The notes: generated by a model not told the origin, from the letters alone. A stretch of DNA of 64,000 bases from Acrocarpospora phusangensis (GCF_016862995.1 NZ_BOOA01000014.1:62001-126000), one strand, 5' to 3'. Positions 33,316-42,492 are shown, counted from the first letter of the stretch. Numbers and translations are program-made.

Positions 33316-35460
33316 GTGGGCAACACCCACCCGGGCGCCACGTCCCCGCTGGGCATGGTTTCGGCCTGCGCCTACTCCGGCGCCTACCCGACCGGGTACG
33401 GGCGGTACGCGAAGAACACCGAGGGCGTGCCCGAGGAGATGTTCGAGCAGCTCCAGGCGTCCGGATTCACCCATTTCCAGCAGTCCGGCACCGGCGCGAT
33501 CCGCAAGTACTACAACTACGTCCGGGTCACCCCGATGGTGCAGCCGCTGGACGACCTGGGCGAGGCCTGGCCGCTCCGCGACGAGGTGGCGGAGGCCGGC
33601 TACTACGCGGCCACCCTCGACACCGGCATCCGCTGCGAGCTGACCGTCGGCACCAAGGTCGCCGTGCACCGGTACACCTTCCCCGAGCACGGCAGCGCCC
33701 GGGTGGTGGTGGACATGTCCTGCGGCGGCCTGGCCATCGAGCTCGGCCGTACGGTGCCGCTGCGGGCGCAGGTGCAGAGCATGGGCCACGGCCGCGCCCA
33801 GGGCACCGTGTGGATGGAGGGCGTGCCGCTCTCCGTCTACGTGGAGGTGGACAGCCCCGGCTGGCGGCAGATGCTCTGGTACGACCGGCGGCTCGTCGAC
33901 GGCGGCACCCGCCTGGACTTCGACAGCATCCGCCACACCACGCTGCGGCCCTTCGGCATGCTCTTCATGGGCCCGACCACCGCCGGGCAGACCATCGAGG
34001 TCCGGCTCGGGTTCTCGCTGCGCGGGTGCGACCAGGCGCGGCAGAACCTGGAGCGCGAGTGCGGCCACGGGCAGCCGGCGTTCGACCCGGTGAAGTCGGG
34101 GACCCAGGCCCGCTGGAGCGAGCACCTGGACCGGGTCCAGGTCGAGGGCGGCACCCCGGCCCGCCGCGGCGTGTTCGCCACGGCGCTCTACCACTCGCTG
34201 ATCAAGCCGTGCTTCGCCGACGACGAGAGCCCGTTCTGGCCGACCCCGGGGCCGTACGCGTTCGACGTCTGCACCATGTGGGACATCTACAAGACCCAGC
34301 TGCCGCTGCTCGCGGCCATCGTCCCGGACCGGGCCGTGGCGCTGCTGGAGTCGCTCATCCGGGTCTGCGAGGAGGAGGGCAACTTCCCGATCGGGTACCG
34401 CATGGCCCGCGGCGCCGACCGGTTCTTCCGCCAGGCCAGCGCGCTCGTGCACACCGCGCTGGCGGACGCCCACGCCCTCGGCCGGGCCGGCCTCGACTGG
34501 AACTGGGCGCTCGTGCACATGGTCGACGACCTGCGCCGCATGTACGGCGAGGACTTCTGGGAGCACGGCGTCGTGCACCCGATCACCCACACCCTCGATC
34601 TCGCCTACGGCCACCACTGCACCGCCCAGGTCGCCCGCGCCCTCAACGACGTGGGCCTCGCCGACGACCTGGAGAACCGCGGCCGACAGTGGTCCAACGC
34701 CTTCGACCCGGAGACGGGACTGCTGCGCGACTCGGAGTTCTACGAGGGCGGCAAGTGGAACTACTCGTTCCGGCTGCTGCACGACATGGCCGCCCGCATC
34801 GCGCTGGCCGGCGGCGACCGCGCCTTCGTCGGCAAACTGGACAGATTCTTCGGCTTCGGCGCGGCCCCGGTGAAACAGCCCGGCCGCCGCCCCCAGCCGG
34901 AGGAGATGGCCGCCGGATACGCCCTCAACCGCTTCGAGGGGCTCAACAACGAGCCCGACATGGAGGCGCCCTGGGCCTACCACTACGCGGGCCGTCCCGA
35001 CCGTACGGCCGAGATCGTGCACGCGGCGCTGACCTGGCAGTTCGGCACGGGACCCGGCGGGCTCCCCGGCAACGACGACTCCGGCGGCCTCAGCTCCTGG
35101 TACGTGTGGGCGTCGCTCGGCCTGTTCCCCGTCGCCGGGCAGAACCTGTTCCTGGTCAACGCGCCCGCGTTCGGCCGGGCCGCGATCCGGGTAGGAGGAG
35201 GCGAGTTCGTCATCGAGACCAGCGGGCACCGCGAGACGCCCATCGGCGTCGACGGCGTCGATCGCGACCCGCCGGCGCAGTACGTGCAGTCGGCTACCCT
35301 CAACGGCAAACCCCTGCACGCGGCTCACCTGAGCGCCGCCGCCGTGCACCGCGGCGGCGTGCTGCACCTGCGGCTTGGCCCGGAGCCGTCGTCGTGGGGG
35401 CGGGAGGTCCGCCCGCCTTCTCTTTCCGACCAGTCCGCGACCTCGGAGGAAGCCCGATGA
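33316..35460 (+). CDS. GH92-family alpha-mannosidase (true N-terminus probably further upstream)
   Basis: This GH92 protein (714 residues from the first canonical start, GTG 33316) shows WDIYKTQLPLLAAIVPD, NEPDMEAPWAYHYAGRPD and GLPGNDDSGGLSSWYVWASL with FPVAGQN, the calcium-dependent alpha-1,2-mannosidase signature. The conserved family opening (NVDPFIG...PKPQVGNTHPGA) continues in frame upstream to about 33229. Yet no ATG, GTG or TTG is found between the TAG at 33208 and 33316. The real start may be a rare codon (ATC at 33220), or an indel has removed it. The GT4 gene starts at ATGA overlapping the stop. It would trim mannose from mannans or glycoproteins; no signal peptide is visible. Confidence 0.88.
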   Translation: MGNTHPGATSPLGMVSACAYSGAYPTGYGRYAKNTEGVPEEMFEQLQASGFTHFQQSGTGAIRKYYNYVRVTPMVQPLDDLGEAWPLRDEVAEAGYYAATLDTGIRCELTVGTKVAVHRYTFPEHGSARVVVDMSCGGLAIELGRTVPLRAQVQSMGHGRAQGTVWMEGVPLSVYVEVDSPGWRQMLWYDRRLVDGGTRLDFDSIRHTTLRPFGMLFMGPTTAGQTIEVRLGFSLRGCDQARQNLERECGHGQPAFDPVKSGTQARWSEHLDRVQVEGGTPARRGVFATALYHSLIKPCFADDESPFWPTPGPYAFDVCTMWDIYKTQLPLLAAIVPDRAVALLESLIRVCEEEGNFPIGYRMARGADRFFRQASALVHTALADAHALGRAGLDWNWALVHMVDDLRRMYGEDFWEHGVVHPITHTLDLAYGHHCTAQVARALNDVGLADDLENRGRQWSNAFDPETGLLRDSEFYEGGKWNYSFRLLHDMAARIALAGGDRAFVGKLDRFFGFGAAPVKQPGRRPQPEEMAAGYALNRFEGLNNEPDMEAPWAYHYAGRPDRTAEIVHAALTWQFGTGPGGLPGNDDSGGLSSWYVWASLGLFPVAGQNLFLVNAPAFGRAAIRVGGGEFVIETSGHRETPIGVDGVDRDPPAQYVQSATLNGKPLHAAHLSAAAVHRGGVLHLRLGPEPSSWGREVRPPSLSDQSATSEEAR

Positions 35461-36722
35461 CCCACCCCCGTCGCCGTCTCGTGATCGTGGTCAGGGCCGA
35501 CCCGGTGATCTGCGGCCACTCCGGCGAGGCCCGTAACCTCGCCGAGGTGGCGCTGACCCGCGGTTTCGACGACGTACGGCTGCTGACCTGGCCCATTCCC
35601 GCGTTGCAGGCGGCCGGGCTTCCGCTCAAGCCGCTGGACCGGCTGTTGCCGTACAGCGAGGGGATCACCGTGGAGCGCCCGGACGCGGTCGGCGACTACC
35701 GGGTGCCGGACGGGCGCTACCAGGCCGGCCTCACCGGCCGCCTCGTCGAACTGCTCGCCGAGCCGGTGCCCACGACCTGCCTGTCCATGTACATCGTGCC
35801 GCACGCCTCGGTCGTCGTGGACGCGGTCGCGTCCGCCCGCGCGGCCGGGTACGCGCCCAACGTGCACACCGTCGTGAAGGCGGTCGGCTCCGACGTGACC
35901 AACGTGATCCGGTCGTGCCTGCGGGAGGGCCGGTTCGGCGCGGCCACCGTGCTGTTCACCACGTTCCTGGCCAACGACGAGGTCGTCGCGGTCTCCGAGT
36001 ACACCCGGGACGAGATCATCGCCTCGGCCGAGCAGGTGGACGCGCACTGCGGCACCACCTTCGCCGAGCAGTGCCGGCGCCGGGTGACCGTCAGCTACCC
36101 GCCGATCGACGCGAGCGCCTTCCTCGACCCGGAACCGGCGCGGGTGGACGCCGCGCTCGCGCGGCGCGGCCTGGAGCGGGACGGGTACATCCTGTTCCTG
36201 TCCCGGGTGACCCGGGCCAAGGGCATCTACGAACTCCTGGCCGCGTACGGCGAGATGCGCTGCCGGTCGCGGGTGAAACTCGTCGTCGCGGGCACCGGGC
36301 CGGAGCTGCCGCAGATCCAGGCGCTGGCGAAGGAGGACGGCCGGGTGGTCGTGCTCACCGACGTGGACGACCAGGAGAAGGCGCTGCTCATGAACGGCTG
36401 CGCCGCCTACGCCCTGCCGACCAAGCCGGAGCCCGACTTCGTCGAGACGTTCGGCATCGCGCTGGCCGAGAAGATGCTGGCCGGCGGCGGGCCGATCGTC
36501 ACCACCATGACGGGCGGCACGCTGGAGGCGGTCGGCGACACCGCCGTCATCGTCGAGCCCGGCGAGATCGGCGGGCTGGCCGCGGCGGTGGACCGGGTGG
36601 TTCTGGACATGCCCGCCGCCGAGCGGCAGGAGATGGAGCACCGCGCCCGGGCCCGCGCGATGACGTTCGACCGGGCCGCCGTGTTCGACGCCCTGTTCAC
36701 GCGGGAGGCGCTCGCCGTCTAG
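35457..36722 (+). CDS. Glycosyltransferase family 4 protein
   Basis: This 421-residue retaining GT-B enzyme has an N-terminal acceptor domain (LVIVVRADPVICGHSGEARN, VAVSEYTRDEI). The donor domain shows YILFLSRVTRAKGIYELLAA, VVAGTGPELPQI and the acidic ETFGIALAEKMLAGG motif (EX7E) that binds the nucleotide sugar. It overlaps the GH92 stop codon (ATGA) with GGAGGA as ribosome site, so hydrolase and transferase are made together. This implies one glycan is both trimmed and built, perhaps a mannose-containing compound. Donor and acceptor are unknown. Confidence 0.92.
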   Translation: MTHPRRRLVIVVRADPVICGHSGEARNLAEVALTRGFDDVRLLTWPIPALQAAGLPLKPLDRLLPYSEGITVERPDAVGDYRVPDGRYQAGLTGRLVELLAEPVPTTCLSMYIVPHASVVVDAVASARAAGYAPNVHTVVKAVGSDVTNVIRSCLREGRFGAATVLFTTFLANDEVVAVSEYTRDEIIASAEQVDAHCGTTFAEQCRRRVTVSYPPIDASAFLDPEPARVDAALARRGLERDGYILFLSRVTRAKGIYELLAAYGEMRCRSRVKLVVAGTGPELPQIQALAKEDGRVVVLTDVDDQEKALLMNGCAAYALPTKPEPDFVETFGIALAEKMLAGGGPIVTTMTGGTLEAVGDTAVIVEPGEIGGLAAAVDRVVLDMPAAERQEMEHRARARAMTFDRAAVFDALFTREALAV

Positions 36723-36830
36723 CCTCCGGTTAGATCTTTCGCGTGGAACCGGTGGCCTGAGCGTCAAAGCGGATTGATCGGCGGCGGACACGGAATGATG
36801 TCCGGTGAGAGCCTTCGGGAGGAGCCGGGT

Positions 36831-37700
36831 ATGCGGATCGGCGTCGTCTTTCCCCAGACCGAGATCGGCGCGGACGCGGGAGCGGTGCGCGCCTACGGGC
36901 AGCGCGTGGAGGAACTCGGGTTCCGGCACGTGATGGCGTTCGACCACGTGATCGGCGCGGACCCGGAGGTCCACCGGGGGTGGAGCGGGCCGTACGACGT
37001 GGGGTCCACCTTCCACGAGCCGATGGTGCTGTTCGGGTACCTCGCCGCGCTGACCTCGCTGGAGATGGTGACCGGGATCATCATCCTGCCGCAGCGGCAG
37101 ACGGTGCTGGCGGCCAAGCAGGCGGCCGAGATCGACCTGCTCACCGGCGGGCGGTTCCGGATGGGCGTCGGGCTGGGCTGGAACCGGGTGGAGTTCGAGG
37201 CGCTCGGCCAGGACTTCACCACCCGGGGGCGGCGGATCGAGGAGCAGGTCACGCTGATGCGCCGGCTCTGGACCGAGCGGTCGTTCGGGTTCGAGGGCGA
37301 GTTCGACCGGATCACCGGGGCCGGGCTCGCGCCCCTGCCGGTGCAGCGGCCGATCCCGATCTGGTTCGGCGCCCAGTCGCCGCCCGCGTACCGGCGGGCC
37401 GGGCGGCTCGCCGACGGGTGGTTCCCGCAGATGGCCCCCGGCCCCGACCTGGCCGAGGCCAAGGCGGCCGTCGACCAGGCCGCCGCCCGGGCGGGCCGTG
37501 ACCCCGCCAGCCTCGGCATGGAGGGCCGCATGGCCTGGCAGGGCGACCCGGACGCCCTCGCCGCCCTGGCCGGGCAGTGGCGCGAGTTCGGCGCGACCCA
37601 CGTCAGCGTGAACACCATGAAGGCAGGCCTCACCGGCGTCGACGCCCACCTGGCCGCCCTCGAAACCGCCGCAGAGGCCCTCGGCCTCGGCAAGCCTTGA
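36831..37700 (+). CDS. LLM-class F420-dependent oxidoreductase (TIGR03619-like)
   Basis: This 289-residue luciferase-like TIM barrel starts MRIGVVFPQTEIGADAGAVR. It contains EELGFRHVMAFDHVIG, IILPQRQTVLAAKQAAEIDLLTGGRF and GVGLGWNRVEFEALGQDF, the pattern of F420-dependent LLM reductases. The C-terminal half has PIPIWFGAQSPPAYRRAGRLADGWFPQ. It would reduce or oxidise a small molecule with coenzyme F420, a hallmark of actinomycetes. GGAGGAG precedes the ATG at 36831; the in-frame start at 36774 is not supported. The substrate is unknown. Confidence 0.9.
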   Translation: MRIGVVFPQTEIGADAGAVRAYGQRVEELGFRHVMAFDHVIGADPEVHRGWSGPYDVGSTFHEPMVLFGYLAALTSLEMVTGIIILPQRQTVLAAKQAAEIDLLTGGRFRMGVGLGWNRVEFEALGQDFTTRGRRIEEQVTLMRRLWTERSFGFEGEFDRITGAGLAPLPVQRPIPIWFGAQSPPAYRRAGRLADGWFPQMAPGPDLAEAKAAVDQAAARAGRDPASLGMEGRMAWQGDPDALAALAGQWREFGATHVSVNTMKAGLTGVDAHLAALETAAEALGLGKP

Positions 37701-37759
37701 CGACCGGCTCGGAAACTGGTTCATGGGCAAGCCCTGAGCACCGGCTCGGCGAACGGGTT
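37689..37759 (+). repeat. Tandem duplication of the 3' end of the LLM gene
   Basis: GGCAAGCC-TGA-ACCGGCTCGG-AAC-GGTT occurs at 37689-37721 across the stop codon and again at 37726-37759. The second copy would encode another GKP-stop, so the last codons, stop and downstream bases were copied once. Confidence 0.7.
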
Positions 37760-38034
37760 GGGCTGTCCTGAAAGCGCTGCGGACGCCTTCGGCTTGGCCG
37801 GACTCTGACCACGGGTCCGGAGGCGGAGCCCTTCCGTCTGCGGAATCGCCGGGGCGTCGCGCCATGCCCGTCCCTGGATGGCCTGATGGGCTTCGGCTGA
37901 CCCGAAGTTGTGTCCGATTTGTTATCTTATGGTGCTTTGTGTACCTTTGGGGGTGACGGCAGACGTGACTCTGGCCCTGTTGTGGCCTCCGCTGCCGGTT
38001 TCGTTGCCCGGACCAATTCGGAGTCAACTCATCT
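37760..38034. other. Intergenic region and leader of the GH25 gene
   Basis: No gene is seen. An AT-rich stretch near 37905-37950 (GATTTGTTATCTTATGG, then GTGTACC) is the best promoter area, which would give a leader of roughly 100 nt with GC-rich pairing potential (CGGCAGACG / CTCCGCTGCCG). I looked for a c-di-AMP (ydaO) riboswitch, common before wall-hydrolase genes, and did not find its conserved blocks. Confidence 0.4.
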
Positions 38035-38760
38035 ATGCCTACCCATCGGCGCTCCTGGAGCGCACCTACTCGTACGCGTCTGCGCTACGCCCTCGCCGGG
38101 CTGTGCGCGGCCATGTCCGTCGCCACCGCCGTCAGCCCGGCGAGCACGGCCCACGCCGCTCCGATGCGGGCGGCCGAACCCGAGTTCACCTACGGCCAGG
38201 ACATCTCCGCCTACCAGGCGTCCTACGACTGGCACTCCAGCCCCGCGCAGTTCGGCCTGGTCAAAGCCACCGAAGGACTGACCTTCCGCGACTCCAGCTT
38301 CGCCCGCCAATGGCACGAACTGGCCAAGAAGGGGATCGTCCGCGGCGCCTACCACTACGGGCACCCGGACGACGACCCGATCGCCGAGGCCAACCACTTC
38401 CTGTCCGTGGTCAACTCGCAGCCCGCCAAGCGCGGTGACCTGCTCGCCCTGGACCTGGAGACCGCCGCCGGCCAGTCCGTCGCCCACGTCAACGCCTGGG
38501 CCAAGACCTGGCTCGCGCACGTGAAGGCCAAGACCGGCATCACCCCGCTGTTCTACAGCAGCTGGAGCTTCGCCGACACCTACGGCCACGGCCTGTCCGC
38601 CTACCCCCTCTGGGTGGCCGACTACGGCAAGACCCGGGGTCAGGTCACCCCACCCGCCGACTGGAAGACCTGGACCATCCACCAGTACAGCGACACCCCG
38701 GTCGACCAGAACGTCTCCTCCCTGACCACCCAGCAACTCCGCGTCCTGGGCCGCCGCTGA
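38035..38760 (+). CDS. Secreted GH25 muramidase (lysozyme)
   Basis: This 241-residue protein has a long actinomycete signal peptide (RLRYALAGLCAAMSVATAVS, cleavage near AHA). A GH25 barrel carries GQDISAYQASYDW with the first acidic residue, FGLVKATEGLTFRD, GAYHYGHPDDDP, LALDLETAAG (catalytic D/E pair) and PLWVADYGK. It would cleave the MurNAc-GlcNAc bond of peptidoglycan during growth or competition. It has no separate wall-binding domain. GGAG lies about 11 nt before the ATG. Confidence 0.93.
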   Translation: MPTHRRSWSAPTRTRLRYALAGLCAAMSVATAVSPASTAHAAPMRAAEPEFTYGQDISAYQASYDWHSSPAQFGLVKATEGLTFRDSSFARQWHELAKKGIVRGAYHYGHPDDDPIAEANHFLSVVNSQPAKRGDLLALDLETAAGQSVAHVNAWAKTWLAHVKAKTGITPLFYSSWSFADTYGHGLSAYPLWVADYGKTRGQVTPPADWKTWTIHQYSDTPVDQNVSSLTTQQLRVLGRR

Positions 38761-38823
38761 CAGTCACAGCCTCAGCCCTGGGGCGGACCCGGTGAAGGCC
38801 GGGAGATCAGGACGTGGATTCGC

Positions 38824-38856
38824 CGCGTGGGCCGGGGGGCCGTACCGGCCCACGCG
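38824..38856 (-). terminator. Terminator hairpin of the MHS transporter gene
   Basis: Perfect 12-bp arms 38824-38835 and 38845-38856 (CGCGTGGGCCGG and complement) lie just 5 nt past the stop of the minus-strand transporter gene. Confidence 0.8.
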
Positions 38857-38861
38857 GGGTC

Positions 38862-40181
38862 TCAGCGTTCGGGGGCGCCGGCGGGGACGGTGGCCGGTTC
38901 GGTGTCCTGGGCGGTGGCGACGCGGCGGACGCCGAGGACGGCTACGAGGCTGACGAGGCCGAGCGCGGTCAGGAAGAGGGCGATCGGAGTCGAGGAGTCG
39001 TAGGCGGCGTAGAGGGCGGGGAAGACGGGGGTGACGGCGCCGGCGACGGTGGCGCCGACCGCGTAGGCGACGGCGATGCCGCTGTAGCGGACCTTGAGGT
39101 CGAACATGTCGGTGAAGAGGCCGCCCTGCGCGCCGGCCATGATGCCCTGGACTATCGCGGCGACCAGGAAGGCGACCAGGGCCAGGCCGGTGCTGCCGGT
39201 GTTGACCAGGGCGAACATCGGGAGCGGCCAGATGACGGCGGTGACCGCGCCGATGGCGTAGAGCAGTTTGGGGTCGAACCGGTCGGAGAGGATCGCGGAA
39301 CCGATGATCGCGAGGATCCAGACCGAGGTGGAGGCCAGGATCAGGGTGAGCAGGGTGGTGCGGTCGAAGCCGACGACCCGGGTGCCGTACGTGAGCATGT
39401 AGACGGTCACCGCGTAGCCGATCGCGGGCGGGGCGATGGCGGCCAGGGCGCCGAGGATCAGGTTGCGGGGGTGGCGGCGGACCAGCTCGGCGAAGGGGAC
39501 CTTGATGACCGTCTTCTCGCGTTTGGCCTTCGCGAACTCCGGGGGCTCGGACAGGCGCATGCGGATGATGAGGCCGACGACCACGAGGACGGCGCTGAGC
39601 AGGAAGGGGATGCGCCAGCCGTACGAGAAGAAGGCGTCGTCGTCGAGGCCCGAGAGGGCGAGGAACGCGAGGTTCGAGGTGAGCACGCCGACCGGGACGC
39701 CGAACTGGGCGAAGCTTCCGTAGACGGCGCGCTGGCGTGGTTTCGCGTTCTCGGTGGAGATGAGCAGCGCGCCGCCCCATTCGCCGGCCACGCCGAAGCC
39801 CTGGATGAGGCGCAGGGAGACCAGCAGCAGCGGCGCGCCGATGCCGATGGCCGCGTACGTGGGCAGCACGCCGATGAGGAACGTGGACCCGCCGGTCAGG
39901 ATCAGGGTGAGGACGAGCATCGACTTGCGGCCGATCCGGTCGCCGAAGTGGCCGACGATCGCCGCGCCGAACGGGCGGATGAGGAACCCGGCGGCGAACG
40001 CCGACAGCGACGCGAGCGTGGCGGCCTCGGGGGACGCCTCGGGGAAGAAGAGCGTGGGGAACACCAGCGCGGCGGCGGTGCCGAAGATGAAGTAGTCGTA
40101 CCATTCGATCGAAGTCCCGATGAAGCTGGCCGCGAAGAGGCCCTTCATCGACGGAGGCTTGGACGTGCCATGCTGGGCCAC
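38862..40181 (-). CDS. MFS transporter, MHS family (second copy)
   Basis: This 439-residue, 12-helix carrier has SFIGTSIEWYDYFIFGTAAA in helix 1, GHFGDRIGRKSML after helix 2 and GFGVAGEWGGALLI in helix 4, as in MHS proton symporters for organic acids. I place the start at GTG 40181, which has AGGAGA 8 nt upstream; GTG 40196 is the alternative. It lies 135 nt downstream of an SDR gene and near the IclR regulator, and could bring in an aromatic acid for the gallate-type operon. It is a distant paralogue of the carrier at 13498-14829. Confidence 0.92.
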   Translation of the reverse strand: MAQHGTSKPPSMKGLFAASFIGTSIEWYDYFIFGTAAALVFPTLFFPEASPEAATLASLSAFAAGFLIRPFGAAIVGHFGDRIGRKSMLVLTLILTGGSTFLIGVLPTYAAIGIGAPLLLVSLRLIQGFGVAGEWGGALLISTENAKPRQRAVYGSFAQFGVPVGVLTSNLAFLALSGLDDDAFFSYGWRIPFLLSAVLVVVGLIIRMRLSEPPEFAKAKREKTVIKVPFAELVRRHPRNLILGALAAIAPPAIGYAVTVYMLTYGTRVVGFDRTTLLTLILASTSVWILAIIGSAILSDRFDPKLLYAIGAVTAVIWPLPMFALVNTGSTGLALVAFLVAAIVQGIMAGAQGGLFTDMFDLKVRYSGIAVAYAVGATVAGAVTPVFPALYAAYDSSTPIALFLTALGLVSLVAVLGVRRVATAQDTEPATVPAGAPER

Positions 40182-40316
40182 AAGCGCTCTCCTCACAACG
40201 GGGGTGGACGTTTCCGGGACCGTCCGCGAGCAGGCGATCCCAGGTTGCGGGGGTTGTACGGAACGTAGTCCCGCGGGCGGCGCGGGTCGCGGGTCTTCTG
40301 CCGCACCCGGACTACG

Positions 40317-41168
40317 TCATGTGTCGCGGTGTGACGTGTCGCGGTCACCCGGGGGTGACGCGACGGGCGGTGGCGTGCCGGGTGGCCCGCCGTCCACGGT
40401 GAGGGTGTGGCCGGAGATCCACCGGGCGCGGTCGCTGAGCAGGAACAGGCAGGCGTGCGCGACGTCCCACGCCGTGCCCTCGGTCCGCAGCCCGGTGCTC
40501 AGCCGCCGGGGCTCGCGCCTCTCCTCGGGCATGTTCGCCGCCGCGAACGCGCCCCAGATCATGCCGACCCGTACGCAGTTGACCCGGATGCCCCTGGGCC
40601 CCAGGGTGGCGGCCGCGCCGTCGGTGAGGTTCTCCAGACCGGCCTTGGCCACGGAGTAGACCATGCCGGGCCCGCGCGTCCCCACCGTCACCGAGGAGAT
40701 GTTCACGATCGCCCCACCCCGCGGCAGCACCGGTACGGCATGCCTGGTCACCTGCCACGCCGAGGTCAGGTTCACGTTCATCAGCTCGGCGAACCGTTCC
40801 GGCGTCACGTCGAACAACCCGGCCGGATCCCCGGACGCGACGTTGTTCACCAGCGCGTCCAGCCCGCCCAGCCGATCCACGGCCGCGGCGACGGCGTCCG
40901 CGCACTGCCGGTCCGAGGTCACGTCGGCGACCACGGCGCTCGCCTCCCCGCCGGCCGCGACGATCGACGCCACGGTCCGCTCGGCGGCGTCCGCGTCCCG
41001 GTCGAGTACGGCGACCCGCGCGCCGTGCGCGGCCAGCACCCGGCTGACGGCGTAGCCGACCCCGGGCAGCGCGCCGTTCTGTCCGGCTCCGGTGACGAGC
41101 GCGGCCCGGCCGGCCATCCACCGCGGGCCGGCGTCGGCGAAGGGATCGCTCAGGGGATCTTCGGGCAT
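40317..41168 (-). CDS. Short-chain dehydrogenase/reductase
   Basis: This 283-residue classical SDR has the cofactor motif ALVTGAGQNGALPGVGYAV (an insertion-bearing TGxxxGxG), DADAAERT after strand 2 (an acidic residue suggesting NAD+), LVNNVASGD, IVNISSVTVG and the active site YSVAKAG. It ends SGHTLTVDGGPPG. GGAGGAGCCCC precedes the ATG at 41168. Between an MHS carrier and an IclR regulator it may oxidise an aromatic alcohol, aldehyde or side-chain hydroxyl, but this is inferred only from context. Confidence 0.9.
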   Translation of the reverse strand: MPEDPLSDPFADAGPRWMAGRAALVTGAGQNGALPGVGYAVSRVLAAHGARVAVLDRDADAAERTVASIVAAGGEASAVVADVTSDRQCADAVAAAVDRLGGLDALVNNVASGDPAGLFDVTPERFAELMNVNLTSAWQVTRHAVPVLPRGGAIVNISSVTVGTRGPGMVYSVAKAGLENLTDGAAATLGPRGIRVNCVRVGMIWGAFAAANMPEERREPRRLSTGLRTEGTAWDVAHACLFLLSDRARWISGHTLTVDGGPPGTPPPVASPPGDRDTSHRDT

Positions 41169-41615
41169 GGGGCTCCTCCACGGTCAGGCCGCGTCCCCGG
41201 AAGGGAAGGGCGGCTCAGGACGGGGGCGTTCACCCCGATGCCCCATGATCCCGAGCGCGGGTGTGTCAGGTCCCGTTTCGCGGCCTCGGCGCCCGTGCGT
41301 GGCCGTCGTGGGGTCAGGGCGGACGCGCCCGCTCCGGCTGTGCCTCGTCGCGCATCTTTTCGCCTCACTTCCGGGCCGCTGAGGCCCTGCTCAGAGCAAT
41401 GTAGAACTCGGCGACGGCGAAGGAATCAGGACTTTCGCGACGTGGAAGGGCTAGTCTCACAACGCCGATGAACGCCTGTGAGGGAAGCCGAATTCCACGG
41501 AGCGGAAGGGTATTTCGGCTGGTATGGGATGCTATTGAATGGCCGTCCATTCTGTGTAACCTGGGTTGACACTCATGTGATTTCTGTTCACGAATATGGA
41601 CGGGCAGGTGAAGTG
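41169..41615. other. Divergent intergenic region SDR/IclR
   Basis: Apart from the operator candidate at 41537-41552 and a TTGACA at 41566-41571, I see no gene. The 41480-41600 part is notably AT-rich compared with its neighbours and is the likely promoter zone for the IclR gene. Confidence 0.5.
41537..41552. promoter_or_regulatory. Candidate IclR-type operator
   Basis: GAATGG-CCGT-CCATTC is a perfect 6-bp inverted repeat 64 nt upstream of the iclR-like ATG, immediately ahead of a TTGACA box. Its position fits autoregulation. Confidence 0.5.
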
Positions 41616-42491
41616 ATGGCCGTCCCGACGGGCGATTCCCTGGAATCCCCTCGCCTGACATCGGCCCAGCGCGTGCTCTCAATCCTCGGCGTGTTCGACA
41701 CCGAGAACCTGTCGCTCTCACTCAGCGAGATCAGCCGCAGGACCGGCCTCACGCTCAGTACGACCCACCGCCTCGTCAACGAACTCCGCTGCTGGGGCGC
41801 GCTGTCCCGCAGCGGCGACGGCAAGTACAGCATCGGCCTGCGCATCCTGGAACTCGGCACCCTGACCCCGCAGGGCGGCCAGCTGCGCGAGATCGCGCTG
41901 CCGTACCTGCACGATCTGCAGCACGCCACCAGGGCGAACATCCATCTGGGCGTGCCGCAGGGGCATGACATCGTGTACATCGAGTCGCTGCGCGCCCGGG
42001 ACACCGTGCCGGTGCCGAGCAGGCTCGGCGGGCGGTGGCCGATGCACGCGACGGGCACCGGACTGGTGCTGCTCGCGCACTCCTCGCAGGAGTTCCAGGA
42101 GGAGGTGCTCGCCTCCAAGCTGCGCCGGTACACCGAGAACACGCTGACGGACCCCGACGCGCTCCGGCACTTCCTGGCCGAGGTGCGCAAGGCGGGCGTC
42201 GCCGTCGTGGAGAGCCAGCTCACCCGCGACGTGATGGCCGTCGCGGTGCCGATCCGCGGCCCCCGGGACCATGTGGTGGCGGCGGTCGGCATCACCGTGC
42301 CCAGCGGCTCCGTGTCCCCCCGGTCGCTGGTGCCCGCGCTGTCCGCGAGCGCCCGGAGCATCTCGCGGGCGCTCGGCGCTCCCTCGGCCGCGGCCGGTGG
42401 GCCGCCCCGGCGGCCCGCCCACTGGCAGGTACGCGAGGTCAAGTACTCCACCTCGGTGGCACAGCGGGAGCCGGGCCTGGTCGGCGGATAG
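41616..42491 (+). CDS. IclR-family transcriptional regulator
   Basis: This 291-residue protein has an IclR winged helix (RLTSAQRVLSILGVFDTENL, LTLSTTHRLVNELRCWGAL) and a GAF-like effector domain (VYIESLRARDTVPVPSRLGG, MHATGTGLVLLAHSS, VMAVAVPIRG). IclR regulators often control protocatechuate, gallate and related aromatic pathways. The start at 41616 has a GGTGAAG site; an in-frame GTG three bases earlier is possible. It is convergent with the ligase gene (1 nt between stops) and divergent from the SDR gene. It may govern these or the nearby ring-cleavage operon. Confidence 0.92.
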   Translation: MAVPTGDSLESPRLTSAQRVLSILGVFDTENLSLSLSEISRRTGLTLSTTHRLVNELRCWGALSRSGDGKYSIGLRILELGTLTPQGGQLREIALPYLHDLQHATRANIHLGVPQGHDIVYIESLRARDTVPVPSRLGGRWPMHATGTGLVLLAHSSQEFQEEVLASKLRRYTENTLTDPDALRHFLAEVRKAGVAVVESQLTRDVMAVAVPIRGPRDHVVAAVGITVPSGSVSPRSLVPALSASARSISRALGAPSAAAGGPPRRPAHWQVREVKYSTSVAQREPGLVGG

Positions 42492-42492
42492 G

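Noticed and set aside
33297-36722. A 1141-codon open frame running through the GH92 and GT4 region
   Set aside because: Its first two thirds read Arg/Pro/Gly-rich low-complexity sequence in the wrong frame of the GH92 gene. Only the last 421 codons are a real protein (the GT4 gene from 35457).
37905-38034. Possible ydaO/c-di-AMP riboswitch before the GH25 gene
   Set aside because: The leader length would fit, but the conserved GCCGAA/CCGGG-type blocks are not found.
41365-41721. 118-codon minus-strand frame between the SDR and IclR genes
   Set aside because: It overlaps the IclR coding start and its promoter, has no ribosome site or recognisable domain, and its composition looks like chance.
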